From: Cercis canadensis
Taxonomy: Eukaryota > Streptophyta > Magnoliopsida > Fabales > Fabaceae
Assembly (NCBI GenBank): GCA_003255065.1
Contig: QAOA01007183.1
Location: 1,039,001 to 1,103,000, forward strand
Length of the DNA stretch: 64,000 bases
Direction of reading: 5' to 3'
The translations under genes were made by a program, and so were the position numbers. Every line of letters starts with the position of its first letter. The first letter of the stretch is position 1. Below, piece after piece: positions 36,020-45,997 of this stretch. Below the pieces are notes generated by a model. It was given only the letters and a program-made list of their open reading frames with translations. It searched no databases and was not told the origin of the DNA.

Positions 36020-37990
36020 ATGACGCACACAGGAAACAAAATGCAGTACGAGAATTATGATCCTTCATTTCCTGACCAACCTGTGGTCGACTTATACCTG
36101 CCAATGTGGGCTAATTTACCTGCCTTCCAATCCAAACCAGCCTTCATTTGGACCGAAGATGGCTTATCACCCTCCATTCTCACCTATGCTCAACTCAATG
36201 CTTCAGTTCACTTGATATCTTGTCAGCTACTCAAAACATTACAAAGAGGTGAAAATGTCGTCGTTTTGTGCACTCCAGGACTTGACCTAGTCGAGATTCT
36301 ATTTGGGTGTCAAAGAGCTGGTCTTTTGAGTGTACCTGTCATTCCTCCTCACCCTTCTTTTGCCAAAGAAAATTATCACCACCTTATGAGAGTTCTTTCA
36401 CAGACAAAGCCCAAAGCTGCCATAGCTCACTCTGATTACATTGCAAGTGTTGTACAATATGTGTCTTCGACCCATAACAACAAGAATCTGGCTCACTTAT
36501 TGCAAAATACCAGCTGGATTTCCATCGATGAAATCAAAGATGGTAAGGTGGATTCAAAATGTGATCAGTCTCTGAAAAATATGTACAATGGTTGCAAACC
36601 AGATGAGGTTTATTTGGTTCAGTACACGTCGGGTGCTACTGGGATTCCAAAGCCTGTGCTTGTAACAGCGGGATCAGCTGCTCATAATGTTAGGACAGCA
36701 AGGAAAGCCTATGATCTTCATCCCAACAGTGTTATTGTTTCATGGCTTCCTCAGTATCATGATTGTGGCCTTGTGTTTCTATTATTGACCATTGTATCTG
36801 GTGCTACGTGTGTTCTCACATCCCCAACTGCTTTTGTCAAACGCCCAAGACTGTGGCTTGAATTGATATCAGAGTTCAAGGCCACATGCACTCCGGTTCC
36901 CTCATTCACATTACCACTAGTTGTCAAGCGTGGTGGGATTGACAAAGGAACTTTACCCATAAATCTCTCCAGTTTGAACAACCTTATACTCATCAATGAG
37001 CCAATCTACAGAGCATCCGTTGAAGAATTTGTTCATGTATTTTCGCCATTCGGGTTAAGCCCTTCATCTATATCTCCCTCTTACGGATTAGCAGAGAATT
37101 GTACTTTTGTTTCGACTGCTTGGAGAGGTAATAGTTATTCTAGCTTTCCAGACTTTCCAACTCTCAACAAGCTTTTGCCAGTAGCAAGGCTTTCCTCTCG
37201 ACACATGAACGTGGAACAGGAGGATATGAACATTGTGGTTGTAAATGAAGAAACACTTGAGCCAGAAGAGGATGGTATTGAAGGAGAAATTTGGGTTTCA
37301 TCCCCAAGCAATGCCTCTGGCTACCTTGGCCATCCTTCTTTAACGAGGGAGGTGTTTCATGGAAGGCTAAGAAATAGGGTGGCCTTGTGCTTTCTTCGAA
37401 CAGGTGATAGAGGCATCATAAAAGGTGAGCAGAGGTATCTCTTTGTCACTGGTCGGTGCCAAGACATTATCAAGCTCCAAAATGATCAAGAAATTCATCC
37501 CCACTACATAGAGACTGCAGCTTATAAGAGTTGTCCAAAGTTACTGAGAGGAGGTTGCCTTGCAGCCTTCAACATTTCAACAAAAATTGTGGTTGTGGCA
37601 GAGTTGCTGAGAATTGAAAAAGACACCAGGATTTTGAGGATCCTGTGTGAAGGAATTAAACAAGCTATATTGAAAGAAGTAAACGTTGAGATTGGATTCG
37701 TGGTTTTGGTCAAGAGCGAGTGTGTGCCGAAAACCACTTCTGGTAAGTTACAAAGATGGGCAGCTAAGGAGAAACTTATTGAAGGCAAAATGATAATCCT
37801 GATGGAGATGCAATTTGGAAACAATATGGACTTTTTCTCTCCGTTTGGAAGCGTATATGAACATAAGCAGATTGTTGAGGAGAGGAGAAGAGATGAACGA
37901 AGAAAAGTGAAAGCTGAGGAGAAAGAGCAGATAGATGATTACTCACTTTTAAGTGGAACAACACGTACCTCATTGCTCTCGCTTCTGTGA
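36020..37990 (+). CDS. Fatty-acyl-AMP-ligase-like adenylate-forming enzyme
   Basis: ANL-superfamily enzyme that activates a carboxylic (probably fatty) acid with ATP. One exon, 656 residues. Motifs: P-loop YTSGATGIPK at residues 202-211, YGLAE at 355-359, RTGD at 460-463, and the C-terminal catalytic lysine K576 in TTSGKLQR. The order and VPVIPPHPSF, VSWLPQYHDCGLV and SPSYGLAENC wording are those of fatty-acyl-AMP ligases (FadD32/DIP2-like) rather than 4CL or LACS. About 75 extra residues after the A10 motif are charged and possibly coiled (EHKQIVEERRRDERRKVK). In bacteria such domains pass acyl-AMP to carrier proteins; no carrier domain is attached here. Start: Met at 36020; a second Met at 36041 is also possible. 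Substrate unknown. Confidence 0.88.
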   Translation: MTHTGNKMQYENYDPSFPDQPVVDLYLPMWANLPAFQSKPAFIWTEDGLSPSILTYAQLNASVHLISCQLLKTLQRGENVVVLCTPGLDLVEILFGCQRAGLLSVPVIPPHPSFAKENYHHLMRVLSQTKPKAAIAHSDYIASVVQYVSSTHNNKNLAHLLQNTSWISIDEIKDGKVDSKCDQSLKNMYNGCKPDEVYLVQYTSGATGIPKPVLVTAGSAAHNVRTARKAYDLHPNSVIVSWLPQYHDCGLVFLLLTIVSGATCVLTSPTAFVKRPRLWLELISEFKATCTPVPSFTLPLVVKRGGIDKGTLPINLSSLNNLILINEPIYRASVEEFVHVFSPFGLSPSSISPSYGLAENCTFVSTAWRGNSYSSFPDFPTLNKLLPVARLSSRHMNVEQEDMNIVVVNEETLEPEEDGIEGEIWVSSPSNASGYLGHPSLTREVFHGRLRNRVALCFLRTGDRGIIKGEQRYLFVTGRCQDIIKLQNDQEIHPHYIETAAYKSCPKLLRGGCLAAFNISTKIVVVAELLRIEKDTRILRILCEGIKQAILKEVNVEIGFVVLVKSECVPKTTSGKLQRWAAKEKLIEGKMIILMEMQFGNNMDFFSPFGSVYEHKQIVEERRRDERRKVKAEEKEQIDDYSLLSGTTRTSLLSLL

Positions 37991-38384
37991 CCACCATGAA
38001 CCTTATTATAATTCTGTATAGCATAAATTGGACCAATCATGCTCGTTTTGTTTTGTACACTAGATAAGTACCGTAACTCATGATACTTGGCCTTAAAGTT
38101 AAAAGCATCCGTGTTTAGTTACATTAACACTTACAACGAGATAAGCAAGACGTAATAAAAAGAAAAGCTCAATTACTTGGTTGGTTCCAGCGACCAATTT
38201 TTTCTTACTAATGAAATGAACCAACTTGTATATGCAATATACTCCAAAATAAGTCTTACATTAAGGACTTGCAAGTATGTTCACATGAATACAAAATTTT
38301 AATCTTCCATCATCAACACCATAAGGGGGGGCAAAAAAAAAAAGCAAGACGTAACGAAATTAATAATGAGGATCGTTCTATACC
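37991..38384. other. Convergent spacer
   Basis: Shared 3' flanks of the acyl-AMP ligase (+) and the F-box-associated gene (-). Nothing else seen. Confidence 0.6.
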
Positions 38385-39400
38385 TCAAAAGGCAAGATGG
38401 ACAGAACTGAACATGAAAGGATAAATAGCGCAGTTATGGTGGTTCTTTCCTGGCAAAGCATAGGACCATACCCTGATGAATTTACGAGTCTCAAAACTGT
38501 AGGCTACGATGATCCCATCTGGAAACTGAAAATACAATGTTTCCAAGTCCTCGTTAAACGCACAAGGTCCAACAAGAGTAGAGTTCCAGAATACTGCTTC
38601 TCCCATTATTCCAAATATTTCATTATTTCGCAATATCAAATCATTTACTGCAATGAAGTGTTTTGGGATCCACAATGGTCTGTAATCCACGTCCACGGAT
38701 TCATCTCCCACAGAGACCCATATGCAAAATCCTGCATGGGTTGAATCATAATAATGTAAACGTTCCTTAGATTCCCACAAGAATCTACCAAAGTAAACAG
38801 AGATGCTGGTGCAGTCTCTGTCAGTGTTTGGCAATTCAGTGAGAGTGAAAGATCGTGTTTTCTCTTGGTAAACTAGCAAGCACTTGCTCCAAATCCAATG
38901 CAAAACGCCCTTTCGATAAAGGGAAGGCCGGAACCACTCACTAGAATTAAACTTGTTATCTAATAATAGAGATGACCCATTTATTTTTGCTACATCTTGT
39001 GTCCATTCCCAAGTTTTGGATGAAAAGATTTGGTAGACAAGAATGCCCTTGTTGGCATCGGCTTCTTCCCAAAAGTGGCAGAGGAGCATGAAGTTGTTGT
39101 TGGACCCATCGAAGGCAAGGCTTGCGGTAGCTACACGAGAGAAATCATGGGCACGAGGGAGGGAAAGACATTGGTTGGAGATTAAGCTAAAGACATGGTA
39201 AATCATCATAGAATTAGAGTCTTTGGAGCAAACCGTTGCAAGAATCAGTTAACCAATGAAAGTCAAGTGTGAGAGTGGTGTGTGGAAGACATTGGTGGGT
39301 ATGGTCTTGGAGGGTAAGGAAGGTTGCTTGGCGTTGGCTAGGGAAGAAGACGAGGAGGCCAGAGGAGGTGGGTAGAGAGATCAAGAGACGGAGTTGTTGA
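38385..39400 (-). pseudogene. F-box-associated-domain protein, truncated and frameshifted
   Basis: The minus-strand frame from ATG 39209 to 38385 (274 residues) is the F-box-associated interaction domain of a plant SCF substrate receptor: LPRAHDFSRVATASLAFDG, YQIFSSKTWEW, SLYRKGVLHWIW, YQEKTRSFTLTELP, ERLHYYDSTHAGFCIWV. Upstream the homology continues in another frame (39216-39400: LISLPTSSGLLVFFPSQRQA, LDFHWLTDSCNGLL) so a frameshift lies near 39213. The N-terminal F-box itself is absent; beyond about 39408 the sequence becomes TRIM LTR. Without an F-box it could not dock to SKP1. It may still be transcribed as the 274-residue remnant. Confidence 0.72.
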
Positions 39401-39407
39401 ATGAGAT

Positions 39408-39546
39408 GTGTTAGAAAATGAAAGAGTGGGAGCAAGTCCCCCAGTGGTAGGCATTTGGACTTGTGTAACACTTACTTTATATATTCTTTGTTTTTCTCTT
39501 TTCTAATTAATGTAGGACTTGCTCCCATTCTTTTTCATTTTTCAAT
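39408..39546. mobile_element. Degenerate TRIM LTR pieces next to the F-box remnant
   Basis: 39408-39442 looks like the first bases of the neighbouring TRIM LTR in plus orientation (TGTTAGAAAATGAAAGAGTG), directly followed by an LTR piece in minus orientation (39445-39546, ending at a GA-rich tract). The inverted junction indicates rearrangement. It forms the 5' limit of the F-box-associated homology. Confidence 0.55.
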
Positions 39547-39734
39547 ACTTCCCCTTAAGTCCAACTAGCCTTTTTTTTGTCCTATTGTGACTTGCCATTT
39601 TTTTTTTAAATTATTTTAAATCTTAGTCTGGGCTTGTACTTCAAACTTCGAGCCTCAGAGGCCACATGTTTAAATATTTGCCTGGGTCTTGAATCGAACT
39701 GGGCTGTTAAGCCATGTGGGCTCTGATACCATAT

Positions 39735-40516
39735 TGACATTTTTTTTTAAGTAGGCTCCATCAAAGTCTTCATTTTGTGGGAGGAGAGTATTGACTTCAT
39801 ATTGAGTGTGTCACTTCTTGTCCAAAATGCCTAAGGCATTTGGACTTGTGTCACATTTCCTTTATATACTATTTGTTTTTCTCTTTTCTAATCAATGTGG
39901 AATTTGCTCTCACTCTTTATTTTCCAACACTCCCCATCAAGTCCAACTAGNTGTGTCACTTCTTGTCCAAAATGCCTAAGGCATTTGGACTTGTGTCACA
40001 TTTCCTTTATATACTATTTGTTTTTCTCTTTTCTAATCAATGTGGAATTTGCTCTCACTCTTTATTTTCCAACACTCCCCCTCAAGTCCAACTAGTATTT
40101 TTTTTGTTTCAGTTGTGACTTGCCATTTTTTTTTTATTATTTTAAATCTCAACCTAGGCTCGCATTAAGCTTCGAGCCTCAAAGGCCACATGTTCGCTTC
40201 TTTTTTCCGCCCCCTAGGCTTGTGCTCCATTTTTCTGTTCTTGAGTCTCAGAGGTCACATGTTTTAATATTTGTCTAGGTCTTGGATCGAACTGGACTGT
40301 TAAGCCATGTGGGCTCTAATACCATGTTGACATTTTTGAATGAGCCCCATCTAAGCCTTCATGTTGTGGATAATGTTGTTTTCATGTTGAGTGTGTCACT
40401 TCTTGTCTAAAATGCCTAAGGCATTTGGATTTGTGTCACTCTACTTTATATACTCTTTGTTTTTCTCATTTTTAACCAATGTGAGACTTGTTCCCACTCT
40501 TCTTCATTTTCCAACA
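39735..40516 (-). mobile_element. TRIM (miniature LTR retrotransposon), minus orientation
   Basis: Two LTRs, about 190 bp each: 40516-40328 and 40074-39735 (the latter inflated by a 145-base assembly duplication). Each begins TGTTGG and ends TGTCA on the minus strand. Next to the first LTR is a primer-binding site TGGTATTAGAGCCC (40324-40311), next to the second TGGTATCAGAGCCC (39731-39718), both complementary to initiator tRNA-Met as in many Copia/TRIM elements. A purine tract GAGGGGGAG (about 40083-40075) immediately precedes the inner LTR. Internal domain is about 240 bp with no coding capacity. A third, decayed LTR (39445-39546) gives a LTR-int-LTR-int-LTR string. Confidence 0.82.
39807..40095. 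repeat. 144-bp direct duplication across a single N
   Basis: 39807-39950 and 39952-40095 are the same sequence with one substitution (39936 A, 40081 C), separated only by the N at 39951. This is the signature of two contig ends that overlap but were not merged. Confidence 0.93.
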
Positions 40517-41582
40517 CACCAACTTCTTGAGAAGCCCTTCATTCTAATCAAAGTTGTTAAGCCTTGGCGAGAGAGGATCTCTTGTACAAGTTTCCCAGGA
40601 ACATGCTGCTCCAGGTAATTCTTATTCATATTATCATCCTCCCTCTCCATCTTCTTTCACTGCATGCCCACACCCCACATAATAATAATCTCCTCAATTT
40701 ACTTTATATACACCCTCCAACTCCCTTTCAATCAAGAATCTTTTTTTCTTTGCTTGCGAATCAAGAATCTCAAATCGCTTTATTCCAGGGCACGGCTTGG
40801 ACCAATTAATTATATTATGCACAGATTCACAACAAGATGCGTGGAGGTCAAGCAAAGATAGGGAGAAAAACAAGCTTAAATTGTTTTTGTTTTTCCAAGC
40901 AAGTTCACTCTGGTTCCACCAGGCAGAGACCTATCAACCGCCAGTTAGGTTTTTTTTTTAATGCACCCGTTTCTAATTTTCGATCATAACCATTTGGGCC
41001 TGGGTTGCCCACTTCCCCCTTTTTCTATTTGGGTCAAATGTTCTTCATAACAAATTGAGAGTCAGTCTTTTTGACATCGTGGCAAGAATCCGTTGCAAAG
41101 TGGGAATAGGCCCATAGTTTCTTCGTTTTAGAGAGAATTCCACTAGTTATCGTATCCTTCAATTTTGACTGCTTCTTTTCTCTTTTGGCTAAAAAAGAAG
41201 AGCCTTGATGATTGCTAATTATTAAATACCTGGTGGATTAAATTTTATTACATCCAAAAACAACTTAAATGGCATCCACCTTTCAATCAATTTCCATTAT
41301 TCATTTGTTTTCACTATTCAATTTAACCAAATTTTAATTGAATAGGATACAAAGAAATAAAAAAACAAAAGGATGCCAAATATTGGCAAGGAACAAAGAA
41401 AGAAGAAACTTGGCACAGCGGCCATTACTTGGCAGATTCTCCTCCCCATAAACACATTAGGAAAAGTGAAAAATGGTGAGTGTTGTGTACCAAATGCGTG
41501 TTGGTGTATGCTTTTTTTAAAATATGGTTTTGAGGAAAATTAAATGTCTATTTTAAAAGGTTTAGGGTGTATCTTTCCTTTC
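40517..41582. other. Spacer
   Basis: No gene recognised. 40536-40613 ends at a good donor (CTCCAG|GTAATT) and could be an isolated exon, but none of its frames matches a family I know. Confidence 0.45.
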
Positions 41583-42305
41583 TTATTTTGCTTGAGGTGT
41601 TGGTGCCTGGGGTGTTGATGCCTGTGATGCACCTATAATGGGAGCTTGTGCTTGGGGTGTTGCTGCCTGAGGTGCGCTTGTGCTCGGAGCTTGTGCTGAG
41701 GGCGCCTGTGCTTGAGATGCACCTGCATATGGAGTTTGTGTTTGTGGTGCACCTTTGTATGGAGTTTGTGCTTGAGGTGTTGCTGCTTGGGGTGCAGTTA
41801 TTGGTGCCGCCTCAGTTCCCGCATTTGCTGGTGCCTCAATGCGTGAGTTTTCTGGTGCCTCTGTGGGTGAGCTTTCTAGGTCATCTACGAGTAATGGTTC
41901 CTCTGCCGGTGCATTTGCAGGTGAACTCAGACCCATAGAGCTGAATGTAACAACGAAAACAATAACCACAATTAATTCCTAGCTAGTAACACGAAATTTA
42001 AGTGCTCTAATTTGATAAAATTCCAACCATTTAATTTTATTTTTTTAAAAAAAAACCTACCTGGCTTTGTCTTTAACAAAATCATCCCACACGGATGGGA
42101 CGTCCTCACCTTTATCCAAAGCCTCCTCAGCTTGGTCCACAGCGTCATCACCTACAGCCTTCTTAGCATCGTCTATGGTTTCTGAAGAGACACCTGCCTG
42201 CTTTGCTTGGTCAATCACACTGTCCCATGAATATTGACCCAAAACTGTACGGAATGACAGAGCCAGCATCAATGACAACACCAAAACAAACGATATCTTT
42301 GCCAT
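41583..42305 (-). CDS. Small secreted Ala/Pro/Gln-rich (AGP-like) protein, 2 exons
   Basis: Exons 42305-42061 and 41940-41583, phases agree, 603 nt, 200 residues. Signal peptide of about 24 residues (MAKISFVLVLSLMLALSF), then a 55-residue acidic, helical segment (SWDSVIDQAKQAGVSSETID... VPSVWDDFVKDKA), then about 120 residues rich in Ala, Pro, Thr, Gln with repeated units such as APQAATPQAQTPYKG and APQTQTPYAGASQ. Ala-Pro, Thr-Pro and Ser-Pro dipeptides are the sites for hydroxylation and arabinogalactan glycosylation in plant cell-wall proteins. No C-terminal GPI signal: it ends TPQAPTPQAK. The start is the Met after which the hydrophobic core begins. I do not recognise the N-terminal domain; calling it AGP-like is inference from composition. 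Confidence 0.75.
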
Positions 42306-42720
42306 TTCTTTTCTTTCTTTCTTCCTTAGAATCAAGAATTGAATTTGAAGGATCCGCAATTTGTAAACCAAATGTTGCAATGAATTCAACTTTTTGTGTG
42401 ATTGAAATTCGGTGTTTTAATTATAGTGTGAAAAACCGTTTATGCCGTTGGCAAAATTGGGGGCTAAGCTGGATCCGCCAGCTAGTAACTAACAAAACGG
42501 GGTTCATACAGGTGTGAAGTACCGGCTCTCACCTCCAAATTTGTTATTTTCCAACAATTTTTATGCTTTATTCTTCAATGGTGGGATTTTAAATTTGTTA
42601 ACAGATTAACCGCAAGCCTTTATTGCAAACCCTTCATTTGCGGCTTTACTAGTAATAGGCTTATAGCCATCAAGAGGCGGCGGCTCATTTCCCCTATTAA
42701 TCTCACATACCATTCTTTAA
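42306..42720. repeat. Flank with first copy of a ~130-bp duplicated segment
   Basis: Upstream flank of the secreted-protein gene. 42590-42718 (from AATTTGTTAACA to CATTCTTT) is repeated at 45127-45250 with about 85% identity. The second copy serves as an empty-site reference for the transposon that follows this one. Confidence 0.75.
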
Positions 42721-43555
42721 GGTAATGTTTGGTACTGGAAATATTTTATTTCTATCTCTAGTACATTCTCGAGAATGTGCTTTTTAGAAATGAGATTCTT
42801 AAAAAAGTTGATAAAATGTGTTTGGTCAACAATCAACTTTTTTGAGAATAATATTTTTCTCATATTTGGTTTAGTTAGTCCATTCTTAGAAATATAATTA
42901 ATTTTTCCAAAAATTCTCTCAAATAAAAGAAAATAATCTTCCATTTTCCTTTGCTTGATTATATACTTTTTTTCTTTTTTTGCCTTTTGTTTTTTTGCTT
43001 TGTTGAGTGATTGATTGTGAGTGAGGGTTTTGATTCGGTATTGTAGGGAGTACACGTCCAAGATGAGGTCCATTGATGTGATGAAATACTAGCATTTCAG
43101 TAGCAAATCCAACCAGGTGAGTCGTGAAGACGTGGAGTCCTGGCTTCCTTCGATGACGGTTCCCAAGTTCCGCTGGTGGCCCGATGAGCTTGAAGCAGTG
43201 AGATCCAACCAGGACGATTGGGAAACTGAGAAAGTTTGCCGCGACTTCAACGTTGCCACGCTCAAGGCGGTGAACGCACACATCGACGGCTACCTCGCGT
43301 AGACGATGAGGGAGGAGCGGCGGCAGATGAGGATGATGAGAAGGGCAAAGAAGGAAATTTCTTTTTCCATTCCCAAGAAAGTCTTATTCCCGACTCAAGA
43401 GGTGAGAATGTTTTATTCCCCTCTCCAGTGTAAATTTTCATTTTCGGGTATCTTTTATGCCTGAGAATAATTTTTTATCACTTGTTTCAAACATGAAAAG
43501 CTTTTATTCTCATCTCACTTTCTCAAGAATGTTCAAATATGACAGGTACCAAACA
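42721..43555. mobile_element. PIF/Harbinger-like element carrying a captured gene fragment
   Basis: Left end GGTAATGTTTGGTAC, right end complement TGTTTGGTACC; inner ends continue with matching blocks (TACATTCTCGAGAATGTG versus ACATTCTTGAGAAAGTG). TAA flanks both sides (42718-42720, 43556-43558), the Harbinger target size. The duplicated segment at 45127 reads straight through CTTTGAGTTTATTTT, equivalent to the joined flanks CTTTAAGTTTATTTT, which supports these boundaries. No transposase; the interior holds a host gene piece. Confidence 0.78.
43060..43380 (+). pseudogene. Captured fragment of an unnamed plant zinc-finger-like protein
   Basis: Frame from ATG 43060: RSIDVMKY, stop, HFSSKSNQVSREDVESWLPS, MTVPKFRWWPDELEAV, ETEKVCRDFNVATLKAVNAH, IDGYLA, stop, TMREERRQMRMMRRAKK. 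The homology continues through two TAG codons, so it is a pseudogene copy. CRDF...NAHID.L resembles a UBZ4-like CxxC...HxxxC finger in which the first Cys pair is shortened and the last Cys is Tyr. I recall a plant family with this order but cannot name it. Confidence 0.65.
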
Positions 43556-43953
43556 TAAGTTTATTTTAAATTTGTGAGTAAACCTACATTTACGTCATCA
43601 AAATATTTGAGTTTTAACAAAATAGTCTTTAAAAGATTAATAACTACAAAATAATCTTGAAATATTGGACATCTATAACAAAATAGTCTACCGTTAATTA
43701 GGTCTGTTAACAAGTGATATAATTGCTGACGTATCACTGTTAACTGCTTGCGNACATAAGTTTATTTTAAATTTGTGAGTAAACCTACATTTACGTCATC
43801 GAAATATTTGAGTTTTAACAAAATAGTCTTTAAAAGATTAATAACTACAAAATAATCTTGAAATATTGGACATCTATAATAAAATAGTCTACCGTTAATT
43901 AGGTCTGTTAACAAGTGATATAATTACTGACGTATCACTGTTAACTGCTTGCA
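43553..43953. repeat. 200-bp direct duplication across a single N
   Basis: 43553-43752 and 43754-43953 match with about four substitutions, separated by the N at 43753. Same assembly signature as at 39951 and 57549. Confidence 0.93.
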
Positions 43954-45127
43954 TGACACGTTAAGGAGTTACATAACATTTTAAGTTGTCATTGTGACAT
44001 ATGACGTGAATTATAAAATTAAAAAGAAATAAAAAAGACATAAATAGGAAAACGGTGTCGTTTATTTTCTTTCTCATCCATGCTTTAGAATAATCACCTC
44101 TGCGCCTGGATCTGAATAATCGCAAAAAACAAAGAATCAATAAGAAATCACGAGAGAGGGAAAAAAGAAAACTTAGTAGAGATGGTTGATTCATTCCTAC
44201 TTCGCATTCCTGGAAGGTTTCTCTTTTTCTTAGCAGTGGATTTTTGAGGTACTGTTTGATTGCCAGAGGAAGAGACGCTAGCTTCCCCTGAAGCTGTGGA
44301 GTCTAAATCAACCGGCATGGGAACCTAAAATTTCTCTAGGGCTTCTTCGAAATCAATCTACTTGACAAAGAAGGAAAATTTTGGGGCATTTACTCTTTTT
44401 GAATTGTAAAGCAACTTTTTTGGAATAAAGTTTAATTTTTCTAGGATTTTTACTCTATCTTAGCTTCTCTCACTCTCTGATCCTATATCTACCAGTCAAG
44501 CTGCAATTTTTATTCCCTCCTTTCTCGCATTTACCCACCACCTACCAGCTCTGATGGGTCTCTGACCAAAATTCACATTAACCAAAAGTACTCAAATGAT
44601 TGAACCCAATAGGCCAATACCTTAAATAAAGCTCTCTCTCAGCTCAGAAAAATAAATGAAACACAGACCTCACCAACAGCCGGAAAACTCTTCCTGACAA
44701 GTGAACTATGATCCAACGGTCAAAATTGAAGAAATTTTTTTTCAAAACTACTTTAATCGAAAAAGATTTCTTCGGAAATCCACGAGTTTGTCTAGGTTTA
44801 TGCATCACTGAGACTATGTCTTTAGGTAGGTACAATGACACCGTTTCCTGTTTGTGCCTCTTTTTTTTTTTTTTTTTCCTTTGCTTTTATAATCTACCGA
44901 ATATGTCATAGTGACAACTTAAAATGTCAAATAAGTTTTTAACATGTTACATAAGCAATTAACGATGACATGTTAACAATTTCGTCAACTAGTAACAAAC
45001 ATGACTAACGATGAACTATTTTATTATAGATGTTCAATATTTTAAAATTATTTTGTAATTATTAATGTTTTAAAAATTATTTTATTAAAACTTGAATATT
45101 TCAAAGAGCGTAAATATTAATTTACTC
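43576..45127. mobile_element. Long-TIR MULE-type element, about 1.55 kb
   Basis: Left arm from GAGTAAACCTACATTTACG (43576) is matched by the reverse complement of the right arm ending AATATTAATTTACTC (45127). The match runs about 250 bp (through GTTAACAAGTGATA and TGACAACTTAAAATG) at roughly three-quarters identity. Flanks TAAATTTGT and TTAATTTGT agree at 8 of 9 positions, a Mutator-like 9-bp duplication. The left arm is lengthened by a 201-base assembly duplication. Interior 44040-44880 has no transposase; small ORFs are unrecognised. Confidence 0.75.
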
Positions 45128-45442
45128 TTAATTTGTTAACATATTAACAGCGAGCCTTTATTGCGAAGCCTTCATTTGCAGCTTTACTAGTTATAACCAC
45201 CCAAAGGTTGTGGCTCATTTCCCCTATTAATCTCACATGCCATTCTTTGAGTTTATTTTCAGTGCAGAGTCAGTACAAATTGCATAACTTTTATGGTTAA
45301 TTATTGGTCAAGAGAAGTTGAATCTTTTGTATTGACATGTAATTAATCCAAAATATTTGTTTGAAGAAATCTGTTTGCAAATGCTAAGTAGTTCAAAAAG
45401 CTTCATGTGTTGGATATTTTGTGGTGTTTATAATAAGATAAA

Positions 45443-45997
45443 GGTTTAATTGTAATTTTGGTCCTCCTATTTTAATCACTTGAACGTTTTGGTCCCCTTT
45501 TTTAAAAATGAACTATTGAGTCCCTCTATATTCATAAAATGTACAAGTTTAGTCAATTTATTTTTAAGTCAAAATTCTTAAGCTTATTTCAAGGTGTAAA
45601 TTTCTCTGATTCATAATCCCACCGTTCAGATTANATTGAAGAGTTACGTCTTGTGAATCTTTCCATTAAATTTCAGCTCAATCTAACGGTGAATAAGTTT
45701 AAATTTTTTGTTAGATGAAAACATATGGTTTTGGTATTTTGGGCTGAGTTTCACCGTTAGATCGAGTTCAAATTTAGGGAGAAGGTTCAAAAGATGTAGC
45801 CCTTCAATCTGAACGGCGGGATTATGAATCAGAGAACTTTACACCTTAAAATAAACCTATGAATTTTGACTTAAAGATAAATGAACTAAATTTGTACATT
45901 TTATGAATATAGAGGAACTCAATAGTTCAGTTTTAANAAGAAGGGGGACCAAAACGTTCAAATGGTTAAAATAGGGGACCAAAATTACAATTAAGCC
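45443..45997. mobile_element. Fold-back MULE-type MITE, copy 2 (555 bp)
   Basis: Same family as 18396-18945: starts GGTTTAATTGTAATTTTGGTC and ends with its complement; internal landmarks such as TGAACTATTGAGTCCCT and ATTGAAGAGTTACGTCTTGTG recur. Flanks TAAGATAAA and TAATATGAA agree at 7 of 9 positions. Two single Ns (45634, 45937) are ambiguous bases without local duplication. Confidence 0.87.

Noticed and set aside
43754..43953. Tandem duplication in the MULE arm as a real repeat
   Set aside because: The N exactly at the junction and near identity point to an assembly overlap.
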